From an uncultured Pseudomonadota bacterium (GTDB lineage Bacteria > Pseudomonadota > Gammaproteobacteria > Burkholderiales > SG8-39): a stretch of 17,961 nt of DNA. The stretch spans positions 1-17,961 of the forward strand of contig CAITSH010000027.1 in the NCBI GenBank assembly GCA_903895005.1, written 5' to 3'. The notes under the pieces were generated by a model. It was not told the DNA's origin. It saw nothing but the letters and a program-made list of their open reading frames with translations, and searched no databases. Shown here one piece after another: positions 1 to 7,473 of this stretch. Numbering within the stretch: the first letter of the stretch is position 1; every line of letters starts with the position of its first letter. A program made the translations under genes and the position numbers.

Positions 1-578
1 CCACCGGCTTGGGCGCGGGCAATCTCGGCATCGCGCTTGTCTATCCACAGCACATACAGGTCACCCTTCGAGTCAAAGGCCGTGGACTCAAAGCGATGCG
101 TAATGGCCTGACGGTCGTCATGCACGGTGAACGCCGGCGAAAAGGTTTTCCCACCGTCCTCCGAGCGCAACATGCGGATGTCGCCGGTGTAGGGTTTGGG
201 CATTGGTTTGGTATAGGTGATCGCCACCCAGCCCTTGGGCCCGAAAGTAATTTTCGGACGGTTTTCCCCATCTGCGGCGATACGATCGCCCTGGGTATCG
301 AGCACCCGGCGCTCGCTCCAGCTGCCCCCGAGGTCGGCGCTCGATTGCACAAACAGGCGCGCCTTTTCATCCAGTCCGGCAATCCACAATTCTCCGGCGG
401 GCGAGAATGCGGCACCCACGGCCAGGCTGGGCGCCGGCCGCCGCGCCGCGGGCTTGTCGCCCGAGGCAGCAGCGCCATGATTCGCATGCTGCGCAGCCGT
501 GCCACCCGCCCATGCTGTCAGGCAAAGGGCAAGCGGCACCACGCCACGGCGAAGCAATGCATTCATGATCGTTCCCAT
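1..578 (-). CDS. Secreted Asp-box (BNR/sialidase-like) protein, partial, C-terminus beyond the window
   Basis: The reading frame is open from an ATG at 578 to the left edge, giving 192 residues of an incomplete protein. A signal peptide is visible (hydrophobic stretch at about residues 12-29, with a cleavage-like AAQ). The mature part begins with a short His-containing segment (HANH at 31-34). Two Asp-box motifs of the beta-propeller type follow: S-x-D-x-G-x-x-W at 80-87 and S-E-D-G-G-K-T-F at 139-146. This fits the exo-alpha-sialidase/BNR fold, but Asp boxes show fold only, so sialidase activity cannot be claimed. The start lies 8 nt after the stop of the TonB-dependent receptor gene, behind the purine-rich AGGGGG, so the two genes are almost certainly co-transcribed. 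It is the third gene of a DUF2946-receptor operon, and a periplasmic or surface role in metal handling is inferred from that position. A second ATG at 566 is a less likely start. Confidence 0.75.
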   Translation of the reverse strand, partial: MGTIMNALLRRGVVPLALCLTAWAGGTAAQHANHGAAASGDKPAARRPAPSLAVGAAFSPAGELWIAGLDEKARLFVQSSADLGGSWSERRVLDTQGDRIAADGENRPKITFGPKGWVAITYTKPMPKPYTGDIRMLRSEDGGKTFSPAFTVHDDRQAITHRFESTAFDSKGDLYVLWIDKRDAEIARAQAG

Positions 579-586
579 GTTACCCC

Positions 587-2863
587 CTAAAACCGCGTGC
601 GCAAGCCGGTGGTGATGGTGCGCGGCATCGCGAGCACGGTTGACTGGATATTACTGGCACTGCTGTCCGAGTAACGTTTATCGGTCAGGTTTACCACCGA
701 AGCAAACACATCCAGGCTCTTGTTGACGCGGTAGGTGGAGCTGGCGCTCAAGAGCGTATAGCCGCCCTGCTTCACCGGATCAGTCACCGCATTGGTCAGG
801 TTAAGTGTCTGCTTGTCGCTGGCGCGCATATCGAAGCTGTTGGTCCACTGCTCACTCGGCGTCCACACCACGCTGGCGCCCAGCACATTCTTTGGCACCA
901 GCGGGAGTTGCACCCCCGTCGGGTCGGTGGTGGTGACGTTCTGATAATAGGTCAATGTGCGCGTGAAGTAGGTGTTGAGGCTGATGGCCCGGCTTGCCTG
1001 CCACTTGCCCTCAAGCTCCAGCCCGTTGGAGCGCTGGTCCTGCCCGTTGGTGTAGTGGCTCACGGTTCCCGGGCAGGCGGTATTGGCCACCCCGGTGTAC
1101 CCTGCGCCGCAAATATTCAACACCGCCTGGGGAATGGCGCTGCCGGCGGTGACCGTGTAGGTCGTGACCACATCCTGGACCTTGGCGGCGAACAACGTTG
1201 CGCCAAGCGAATAATTGTCACTGCGCCAGTCCGCTCCGACTTCGGCACCGCGCAGGGTTTCAGGACCCAGCAAGGGATTGGCGATCGAGATGCTGGCATT
1301 ACCAAAGCTGCGGTAGAGGTTGTTCAGCCCCGGCGCACGGAAGGCGCGGTAGGTGGAACCGCGCAACGATAACTTGTCATTCAGTTCGTAACGCGCTGAA
1401 AGTGCCGGGTTGAACGCACGCTTGGACACATCGGGCACCGAGCCACCCGAGCTTGAGGTTATTGCGGTTCCGGCGGCGTTGAAATTGGTCTGTGTCGCAA
1501 TGCCATTGGTGCTCGCATAACTGTCCCAGCGTGTGCTGATGCTCAATTCCAATGCGTCGATGGGCGAAAGCTTGAATTGCCCGAACACACCGGTGAAGGT
1601 CTGCGCACCACCGCCGTAGTTTTTGCGCTGCAGTCGCAGTGCAGCCGGCAGGGCCGCAGTCGGCGTGGCATAACTTTGCTGATCGTCTTCACCGGAAATT
1701 TTCCGCAGGTCCGCACCCAGCTGCATGCCGGTGAGCAGGCCGCGGAAGGCGCGTGAATACATTACTGATCCGCCTTTTTCCCGGTATGTGTTCAGGTCGT
1801 AGGAGGTGGCGTACTGCCTGGTCGCCGCCCCCTGCTGAGCGGCAGTGGCACCGCCGGCCGTGGTGATGGCCGCACCGCACGCAAACACCGCGCCGGTGTA
1901 GCAACCCGCTCCATTGTATTTGTCGAAAGTCAGCCACTGCGACCAATAGTTGGCCTGGACATTGGAATTGTCGTCAAAATACTTGGTCACGCTACCAGCG
2001 AGGTCCGGACTGCGTTGCAAGTTGGTGCCGTATAAGTAGCCGCCGATGTCCTCGTTCTGCTTGTGATATCCCATGCGTACAAAACCGTTAAGGTCGGTTG
2101 AGGGCTTGAAAAAAGCCGTAAGGCGCATGTTTTCGTTATAAGCCGTCGAGGCGCCCCGGCCCGGCCAATACTGCTTGTTGTACGCGGGGTCGATGGTGTT
2201 GTAACCGTCGGTGTTGAACGAATCGGCCGCCAGGTTGATGCTCAAGGCATCCGAGACGACAAAATTCTTGCTGATCGCCCCGTTAAGCGTGGAGCGGCTG
2301 CCGATACTGGCGCTGGCCTCGCCATCCGAACCCGTCGGTCGCTTGGAGATAATGTTGATCACGCCGCCCACTGCGAGATTGCCCCACAAACTGGAGCCGC
2401 CGCCACGCACCACTTCAACACGCTCAATCGAGGACAACGGGATCTTGAACCACTGGATGGTGGTGTAGAACGGGTCGAGGATCGGCATGCCGTCGAGCAG
2501 GACCAGCACTTTTTTGTCCATGCCACGAAACTTGATGCTGTGCCCGGTAGGGTCGGTGATGGCCGACTGCGTTCCCTGCACGCCAAGGCCCGGCACGTTG
2601 CGCAGCAACTGGTCGAGGCTCTGCACCGGGGAGTTCTGGATTTCTTTTTGCGAGATCACCGTGGTGTACAGGGGCATGTCTTCAAGACGCGTATCGCTGC
2701 GGCTTGCCGTCACAACGACAGCCGCCAGCAATTCGGGCGCGGCGGGCGACTGTTGGGCCTGGGCTGCGTGACCGCAGAAGAGTGCGCCGACAAGCGCGGG
2801 GGTAATGGCCTTGCGGAAGCCGACTTCCTTCAAGGCATGAATGCGATGCAAAAACGGTTTCAC
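587..2863 (-). CDS. TonB-dependent outer-membrane receptor, BfrG-like, probably copper-related
   Basis: The 758-aa product has the full layout of a TonB-dependent transporter. It has a signal peptide (residues 1-36, ending AQA), a TonB-box-like segment (VVVTAS at about 49-54) and a plug domain. The plug contains LDQLLRNVPGLGV (83-95), IKFRGMD, VLLDGMP (121-127) and IERVEVVRGGGSSLWG (146-161). A beta-barrel follows, ending in the C-terminal Phe (GLRTRF) typical of outer-membrane proteins. Two barrel segments carry Cys pairs (GCYTGAVFAC and CGAGYTGVANTAC), probably disulfide-linked extracellular loops. The start is GTG, with a strong AGGAG six bases upstream. The substrate cannot be read from the protein itself. 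Copper, possibly as a chelate, is inferred because a CruR-like DUF2946 ORF lies 91 nt upstream, as with bfrG in Bordetella pertussis. Translation is probably gated by that ORF (see the leader feature). A vitamin B12 or siderophore receptor is the alternative. Confidence 0.9.
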   Translation of the reverse strand: MKPFLHRIHALKEVGFRKAITPALVGALFCGHAAQAQQSPAAPELLAAVVVTASRSDTRLEDMPLYTTVISQKEIQNSPVQSLDQLLRNVPGLGVQGTQSAITDPTGHSIKFRGMDKKVLVLLDGMPILDPFYTTIQWFKIPLSSIERVEVVRGGGSSLWGNLAVGGVINIISKRPTGSDGEASASIGSRSTLNGAISKNFVVSDALSINLAADSFNTDGYNTIDPAYNKQYWPGRGASTAYNENMRLTAFFKPSTDLNGFVRMGYHKQNEDIGGYLYGTNLQRSPDLAGSVTKYFDDNSNVQANYWSQWLTFDKYNGAGCYTGAVFACGAAITTAGGATAAQQGAATRQYATSYDLNTYREKGGSVMYSRAFRGLLTGMQLGADLRKISGEDDQQSYATPTAALPAALRLQRKNYGGGAQTFTGVFGQFKLSPIDALELSISTRWDSYASTNGIATQTNFNAAGTAITSSSGGSVPDVSKRAFNPALSARYELNDKLSLRGSTYRAFRAPGLNNLYRSFGNASISIANPLLGPETLRGAEVGADWRSDNYSLGATLFAAKVQDVVTTYTVTAGSAIPQAVLNICGAGYTGVANTACPGTVSHYTNGQDQRSNGLELEGKWQASRAISLNTYFTRTLTYYQNVTTTDPTGVQLPLVPKNVLGASVVWTPSEQWTNSFDMRASDKQTLNLTNAVTDPVKQGGYTLLSASSTYRVNKSLDVFASVVNLTDKRYSDSSASNIQSTVLAMPRTITTGLRTRF

Positions 2864-2963
2864 TGGGTTCTCCTGAACCTGAAATTGAGATCTGCGGACG
2901 AGACACGGATGTCCGCATGCGACGCCTCAGCGCCGCGCGACTACAACGCGAATTTCAGGAGAA
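2864..2963 (-). promoter_or_regulatory. Leader between the DUF2946 ORF and the receptor gene, with an anti-Shine-Dalgarno element at the upstream stop codon
   Basis: In the mRNA the end of the upstream ORF, TTCTCCTGAA (2954-2963), covers its last two sense codons, the TGA stop and one further base. It is perfectly complementary over 10 nt to TTCAGGAGAA (2868-2877), which contains the receptor's AGGAG. An overlapping arm, CCTGAAATT (2951-2959), can instead pair over 9 nt with AATTTCAGG (2878-2886), so the two pairings exclude each other. Between them lies a further 7-bp hairpin, TGCGGAC/GTCCGCA (2893-2899 with 2911-2917). The RAPP codons (2967-2978) lie just upstream, so a ribosome stopped there would cover the anti-SD arm. 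The complementarity is seen directly; its use as a switch is inferred. Confidence 0.65.
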
Positions 2964-3335
2964 AACCGGGGGGGCTCGTGGATGAGCGGGAGAATAGCCA
3001 AATGGCTCTGCCGGCGGGAGCACGGCAGCGGCAGCCTGGAAATCGGCAGCCTGGGGAACGTAAAGCGCCGTGGAAACGGCCGCCGCGGGTAGTGCAAGCT
3101 CATCTGCGCCAATGGTACAGAACGAGCAGTCCGGCAAATGCGCCGACTCGGCCGGCTGCGGCAACACATTCCCGCCGGCAAATGTCTTGACCCCGCTGGA
3201 GGTACAGATTTCCGTTGATGGATCGAAGGCGCCGGACGGTTTTGCGTTAGCGGCAAGCGGCCATAGGGCGTTGAGCGCCATGGCCAGAATAGCCAGCCAG
3301 GCGGCGAAACGACGCGATTTTATGGTGATGCCCAT
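2955..3335 (-). CDS. DUF2946 small protein, CruR-like copper-sensing upstream ORF
   Basis: The 126-aa product has a basic N-terminus and one hydrophobic signal segment (about residues 11-31, ending ANA). It then has C44, a CXXC motif (CSFC, 70-73), an Ala/Pro-rich part, and a C-terminus ending R-A-P-P-V-F-S (RAPP at 120-123, three residues before the stop). This is the DUF2946 signature. In Bordetella pertussis the family member bp2923 was shown to act as an upstream ORF. Its nascent chain senses copper through CXXC, copper relieves translation arrest at RAPP, and Rho-dependent termination then silences the downstream receptor gene. Both motifs and the gene order are present here: receptor start 91 nt downstream, Asp-box gene third. 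The ATG has no Shine-Dalgarno and lies 6 nt after a -10 hexamer, so initiation may be leaderless. Function is assigned by homology and context; confidence in family membership is high. Confidence 0.87.
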   Translation of the reverse strand: MGITIKSRRFAAWLAILAMALNALWPLAANAKPSGAFDPSTEICTSSGVKTFAGGNVLPQPAESAHLPDCSFCTIGADELALPAAAVSTALYVPQAADFQAAAAVLPPAEPFGYSPAHPRAPPVFS

Positions 3336-3341
3336 TGCGGC

Positions 3342-3370
3342 ATTTTACCAAAATAGGCCCCTCAAGGCAA
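3342..3370 (-). promoter_or_regulatory. Sigma-70-type promoter for the DUF2946-receptor operon
   Basis: On the minus strand there is a -35 TTGCCT (3365-3370), a 17-bp spacer and a -10 TAAAAT (3342-3347). The -10 ends 6 nt before the ATG at 3335, so the predicted transcription start falls on or next to the A of the start codon. No ribosome-binding site fits in front of the ATG, consistent with a leaderless message. Confidence 0.55.
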
Positions 3371-3400
3371 TGCGGGCGCCGGCGCCGGGGGATTTTCCGA

Positions 3401-5002
3401 CTAGCGTTTGGGTTCGATTCCGGTGACCGCCTGCACGCCCATGACGCCAAACAGCGCGACGATCAGTTCGTTGGCGCCGCGAATTTTCACCGTCTTGCCG
3501 GCCTTGTGCAGCTTGCTGAAGGTATTGAGCAACTGGCCTGCGTTGACGAAATCGACGCGCGGCACGGCGGAAAAATCGATGACCACCGGATTGATCCCGG
3601 CGGCGTAATCGACGATCGCCTTGAGCGTGCCACCGTCCCCGCCGGTGATGTCGCCGGTCAGGCGCATGACCTGCTCGACCGGGACGGCCTGGTGCACCGC
3701 ACGCGCGCTCTCGCGCGTCGCCGGCACGGGCGCGGCCTGCTCCCAGGCCGGCGGGGACAATTCATAGGTGATGGCGAAATTGAGCGCCGCCTCTTCATAG
3801 GCATCGTGCAGGCCAAGCATCTGGTAGACCTCGAGCAGCAGCAACCAGAACGCCTGGTCAGCGGCCTTGTCGCCAGCGGCGGCCTGCGCAACCAGAAGGG
3901 CGATGATTTTCGCCTCGCCGGTGAGCACCACTGATTTGCCGTCACGCTTGAGTTGGTGCAGGCATTGCAACAGCAGGCGGCAACCGGTGGCATCGACCGA
4001 TGCCAACTTGGAGAGCTCAAAGCGCAGCGCCGGGCTTTTAGCCGCGATCTTGCGCGCCTGGTCGATCTGCACTGCAATGCGCGCATCCAGCGTGTCACCA
4101 AAAGCGACGTAACTGGAGCCGCCGGTGTTGAGCATCGCCGCGACCGCCTTCGCCTGCCGTTCAATCCAGCTTGGGGGCGAGCGCTCGAATTTTGCGGCGA
4201 ACTCGAGCGCGAGCTCCTCGTGTTCCTTTTTCATGCCCAGGTGCTGGTGCATGTCGAACAGCATCAACCAGACCTGCCGCGCCGCTTTGCTGTTGTCCTC
4301 GTCGCGCACCGCCTTGAGCAACACGGCGAGCGCACTCTGGTCTTGTGCATTTGCAAACAGGATCGCCGCCTCTTCAACCACGGCGGGGCCGTCGCTGGCG
4401 CTGGTCACCTCGATGCTCATTACCGAATCGGGCGGCAGCGGCTTGCGCTGCACCGGCGGCTTGGCCGCGGACGGAGCGACCGGCAAAGGCTTGGATTCGG
4501 GCGCAGCTTTTGCAACCGGCACCACCCCGGAAGCGGCTACTGGCGCGGGTTTTGGAGTGGCGACCACAGCCGGCTTGGTTGCACCCGCCGCAGGTGCGAC
4601 CATCTTGGGAGCAGTCGCGGGGGGCGGTTTTGATGCGGGTTTTGACGCAGGTTCCGCAGCCGGTGTCGCAGCCCGCGCGGGAGGCACGCTTGCCGCAGGC
4701 TTGGGCGTTGCGGCACTTGTCGCCGGTGCCGGTGTCGGTTGCACCGGCGCCTCCACCGCCTGCGACGTCCGCAGGTCCTCTGCCACACTCAGGGGCAGGG
4801 GAATAAAGCTGGTGAAGTCGAGGGAAAGGTCGTCGTCCGCGTCGGCTTCACGCGGCGGCGCTGTTTCCACTTTGTCTGTTTTGTTTGCGATATCGGGCTT
4901 GGGCGGCGGCGATGAGGGCGCGGCAGATACGGGATCTGCTTTTTTGGTCTCCGGCTTTTTGGCCGGCGGATCGTCCTTCTTGCCGAACAGGGAAAAAGCC
5001 AC
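3401..5002 (-). CDS. Double STAS-like domain protein with repeated helical modules
   Basis: The 533-aa product starts at a GTG with GAGG seven bases upstream. It opens with a short conserved MAFSLFGKKDD and a charged stretch, followed by an Ala/Pro-rich linker of low complexity (about 80-195). The rest is built as two similar halves. Each half has a helical, TPR-like module (about 210-281 and 370-421), sharing the pattern LxMLGxxxxxEExALxFAxxxExSPPxW. Each module is followed by a STAS-like domain (about 295-372 and 445-530). STAS domains belong to anti-sigma-factor antagonists and related signalling proteins. The second copy carries the clearer core, with VVIDFSAVPRVDFVNAGQLL at 473-492. No signal peptide or membrane segment is seen, so it is probably cytoplasmic. 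The canonical phospho-Ser position is not obvious, and the partner is unknown. It has its own promoter and no operon partners. Confidence 0.7.
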   Translation of the reverse strand: MAFSLFGKKDDPPAKKPETKKADPVSAAPSSPPPKPDIANKTDKVETAPPREADADDDLSLDFTSFIPLPLSVAEDLRTSQAVEAPVQPTPAPATSAATPKPAASVPPARAATPAAEPASKPASKPPPATAPKMVAPAAGATKPAVVATPKPAPVAASGVVPVAKAAPESKPLPVAPSAAKPPVQRKPLPPDSVMSIEVTSASDGPAVVEEAAILFANAQDQSALAVLLKAVRDEDNSKAARQVWLMLFDMHQHLGMKKEHEELALEFAAKFERSPPSWIERQAKAVAAMLNTGGSSYVAFGDTLDARIAVQIDQARKIAAKSPALRFELSKLASVDATGCRLLLQCLHQLKRDGKSVVLTGEAKIIALLVAQAAAGDKAADQAFWLLLLEVYQMLGLHDAYEEAALNFAITYELSPPAWEQAAPVPATRESARAVHQAVPVEQVMRLTGDITGGDGGTLKAIVDYAAGINPVVIDFSAVPRVDFVNAGQLLNTFSKLHKAGKTVKIRGANELIVALFGVMGVQAVTGIEPKR

Positions 5003-5049
5003 GGGGTGCCTCGGTTTTGCGAGTGGGAGCTAACACGACATCGCCGCCG

Positions 5050-5078
5050 ATTATTCCACCGCCATCACGGCAAATCAA
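5050..5078 (-). promoter_or_regulatory. Promoter for the STAS-protein gene
   Basis: On the minus strand there is a -35 TTGATT (5073-5078), a 17-bp spacer and a -10 AATAAT (5050-5055). The predicted transcript starts about 40 nt before the GTG at 5002, leaving room for the GAGG ribosome-binding site. Confidence 0.5.
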
Positions 5079-5159
5079 TCGAAATTCCCTTTGTCTTTTC
5101 GCCCTCGCAATCTCCCGCACAAAACATAAAAACTGCAACGAATAACCTTGCCGTCTGCC

Positions 5160-5200
5160 GCAGCGTGCTCCGTGAAGTGCGGATTTCGGAGCAACGCTGC
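5160..5200 (-). terminator. Hairpin downstream of znuD, probable terminator
   Basis: Read on the minus strand, GCAGCG-T-TGCTCCG (5187-5200) pairs with CGGAGCA-CGCTGC (5160-5172). The stem is 13 bp with one bulged base and a 14-nt loop. It lies 16 nt past the znuD stop codon. There is no clear T-tract, so it could be a Rho-assisted stop or a 3'-protecting stem. A smaller GTGCC/GGCAC hairpin lies directly between it and the stop codon. Confidence 0.5.
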
Positions 5201-5216
5201 AAGTGCCGGCGGCACG

Positions 5217-7370
5217 TTAAAACAACCCGCGTACGCCGACCAGAATCCCGCGACCGGGCATCGGCGCGACATCCTTGACGAACGAGACATGTTTGCGTGC
5301 CTCCTGGTTGAGCAGGTTGTTGGCGCGCAAGAACGCGTCCCAGTTCGCACCGCCCGTCTTGAAGCGATAACTGAGATTGGCATTGACCAGTGTGTAGGCA
5401 TCGGTCGGCCGTTCGTTGGCACTGACGCGGTCCTGCTTAGCCGCATACTCGACATCGATGCCGGAGTTCCATTGCTCGCGGCGGTACTCCAGCCCAGCAC
5501 CAAGACGCATTGGGGAAATACGCGGCAAGGGCTGACCGGTGTCGCGATTTTTCGCCTGCACATAGTCCGCCTTCAGCTTGAGGTCCAGGTCACCCCCTTT
5601 TTCCCAGATGCGCAGACGCGCCTGCGCCTCCACGCCGCGGAACTCCGCCGGAACGGCGCGAAACACCGACTCGGGCAGGATGTTCGAGGCCGCCCCGGCA
5701 TTGTTAGACACGGTCGAGGTGCCGTCACCAAAATCCGACATGTCATCGCCGGCGGCGCTGCTGTGCCCGGCGGCATCGCGCGTCACACCGCTGTCCACCT
5801 GGGTGATGAAATTCTTGAAGCGGTTGTAGAACACGCCGACCGACCCGGTGTTGGCGCCCGAGCGCATGCGCAATGCCACATCGATCGCCTTGGACTGTTC
5901 CTTGTCGAAGCCGCTGTTGCCGACCTCGAACCGGCCGGTCGCCACATGCGGGCCGTTTGCAAACAACTCGGCATAGGTCGGCGCGCGTTCGGTGTAAGCG
6001 GTGTTTGCCGCGACAGAAAGCGTCGGTGAAATGGCGTACACGACGCCAAGGCTCAGGGCCTTCGGGGCGAAGTCCCGCGTCTGCGCGGCGCCAAAGCGCG
6101 GCGTGCCGGCCAGTGACGAGGCGGACGTGGTTGGAATCACCGCGCCGCCACCGGCCGATTTCACCCGGCTTGCGTCCACCCTCGCACCGGCATTGAGCTT
6201 CCAGTCGCCCAGCGGCAATTCCTCGTAGATGAACACGCCCTTTGCGTCTGTATTCGTTTGCGGCACGAACGCCTCGTCACCGAGTGCGGAAAAGTCGGCG
6301 TTGTTGAGCTGCACGCCGACCATGCCGCGAAACGGCCCGAGGGCAGCGTGCTTCGCCTCAATGCGCGACTCATACCCCTTGTTCTTGAAGATCGTGCCGA
6401 CCACACCCGCGTCTATTTCGCTGTGCTCATACGCTGTGCGGCCGTACTTGAATTTCACTCCCTCGATGAAACCGTCAATGTCACGTACCTCGCCGGCCAG
6501 GTCCCAGCGCGCGCTTTTCATGTCGATACGCACCGCCGTCTCGGTCGGGGACCCGTAGTTGGTGTTGAATCCGGAATAGGAAAGTCCGGCAAAACCCTTG
6601 TCCCAGGTAAGCGAGGCCCCCAGTGCGCCACCGTCCGAATTCCCACGGCTGTTCGGAATAAAACCCTGCGGCTGCGCGGTCGCCGCCGTATCGACGGCAC
6701 GTTGCCGCGCCGAGCGCGCAAAGCCGGGCACCTTTGTGTCATCCGTTTTGCGCGAGTACACATCCGCATGCACGGCAAAGCCGCCGTTCCCGGCATCGAT
6801 CTTCACCGCACCGCTTTTCTCATTGTCGGCGCCGCCAAAGCGCGGTTCGATGGCACCGGTCACGCCGTTGACCGACTCCTTGGGCACACGGTTGTCGATG
6901 ACGTTGACCACACCGCCCACTGCGTTGCCACCGTAAAGAAGGGCTGCCGGTCCGCGCACCACCTCGATGCGATCGGCGATAAGCGGATCGACCGCCACCG
7001 CGTGGTCAAACGACAGCGAAGAGGCGTCCAGCATGCCGACGCCGTTTTGCAGGATGCGCACGCGATCGCTGTCCAGCCCGCGGATGACCGGTCGGCTGGC
7101 ACCGGCGCCAAAGGAGGTACCGGACAAGCCGGGCTCGCCCGAGAGCGTTTCGCCGAGCGTGCTGGCGCGCTTTAGCACCAGGCTCCGGCCCTGCAGCACC
7201 GAGGCCGGTACGGCAAGATCGAACAGGCTGCTCGATCCCATCGGATTTGCCGTGACCGTGACGGCGACGTCGTCCTCTTTTGCTTCAACAGGCTTTTGTT
7301 GCGCGTAAGAGCCCCCGGGGAATGCCAGCGCGCAAGCCACGGCAAATCCCATTTTCTTTCGAATGCCCAT
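5217..7370 (-). CDS. znuD: ZnuD-type TonB-dependent zinc receptor
   Basis: The start is taken at the ATG at 7370, which has GGAG six bases upstream and gives 717 aa beginning with a signal peptide (cleaved after about residue 23, SYA). An upstream in-frame ATG at 7427 would put a charged extension before the signal peptide and is rejected. The plug carries a TonB-box-like VAVTVTA (35-41). It also has LSGEPGLSGTSFGAGASRPVIRG (77-98), RVRILQNGVGMLDASS, FDHAVAVDP (121-129) and IEVVRGPAALLYG (135-147). These plug motifs are close to Neisseria ZnuD, which imports zinc across the outer membrane. A barrel follows, ending in Phe. The operon with zur and a COG0523 GTPase supports zinc. Unlike some ZnuD proteins, no strongly His-rich loop is seen. 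Expression is probably controlled by Zur at the operon head and perhaps by the RAPP ORF just upstream. Confidence 0.87.
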   Translation of the reverse strand: MGIRKKMGFAVACALAFPGGSYAQQKPVEAKEDDVAVTVTANPMGSSSLFDLAVPASVLQGRSLVLKRASTLGETLSGEPGLSGTSFGAGASRPVIRGLDSDRVRILQNGVGMLDASSLSFDHAVAVDPLIADRIEVVRGPAALLYGGNAVGGVVNVIDNRVPKESVNGVTGAIEPRFGGADNEKSGAVKIDAGNGGFAVHADVYSRKTDDTKVPGFARSARQRAVDTAATAQPQGFIPNSRGNSDGGALGASLTWDKGFAGLSYSGFNTNYGSPTETAVRIDMKSARWDLAGEVRDIDGFIEGVKFKYGRTAYEHSEIDAGVVGTIFKNKGYESRIEAKHAALGPFRGMVGVQLNNADFSALGDEAFVPQTNTDAKGVFIYEELPLGDWKLNAGARVDASRVKSAGGGAVIPTTSASSLAGTPRFGAAQTRDFAPKALSLGVVYAISPTLSVAANTAYTERAPTYAELFANGPHVATGRFEVGNSGFDKEQSKAIDVALRMRSGANTGSVGVFYNRFKNFITQVDSGVTRDAAGHSSAAGDDMSDFGDGTSTVSNNAGAASNILPESVFRAVPAEFRGVEAQARLRIWEKGGDLDLKLKADYVQAKNRDTGQPLPRISPMRLGAGLEYRREQWNSGIDVEYAAKQDRVSANERPTDAYTLVNANLSYRFKTGGANWDAFLRANNLLNQEARKHVSFVKDVAPMPGRGILVGVRGLF

Positions 7371-7473
7371 CTTCCACTCCCGGTACGAATAGCGTCGCAA
7401 TACGGCCTTTGCCGCAACGACAAACACCGCCGCGCGCGGGGCGCAGCGGGATGCTTAAACGCAGACTAGGAGA
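7371..7473 (-). promoter_or_regulatory. Leader between the RAPP-motif ORF and znuD, with possible anti-Shine-Dalgarno pairing
   Basis: The 95-nt spacer is close in length to the 91-nt spacer of the DUF2946-receptor pair. The end of the small ORF contains TCTCCT (7468-7473), spanning its final Ser codon and the first base of its TAG stop. CTCCT can pair with the znuD ribosome-binding site GGGAG (7377-7381), five pairs including one G-U. The early spacer is C-rich (CATCCCGCTGCGCCCCGC), which would suit Rho. A GC-rich imperfect hairpin closed by GTCG/CGAC lies in its second half. The pairing is much weaker than in the copper operon, so its role is only inferred. Confidence 0.35.

Noticed and set aside
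1..578. Naming the first gene a sialidase
   Set aside because: Only Asp boxes are visible and no catalytic residues can be checked in the fragment. Asp boxes are common in non-enzymatic propellers.
4125..5033. 302-aa Ala/Gly-rich open frame on the plus strand opposite the STAS gene
   Set aside because: It mirrors the low-complexity Ala/Pro linker of the real gene. It has no domain and no start context; high GC produces such antisense frames.
5148..7175. Two long plus-strand open frames opposite znuD (5148-6029 and 6258-7175)
   Set aside because: They lie antisense to a fully recognisable receptor, have no known motifs, and their composition is typical of antisense frames in high-GC DNA.
7371..7427. 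Upstream ATG of znuD at 7427
   Set aside because: It would add 19 charged residues before a clear signal peptide and has no ribosome-binding site. The ATG at 7370 has GGAG at ideal spacing.
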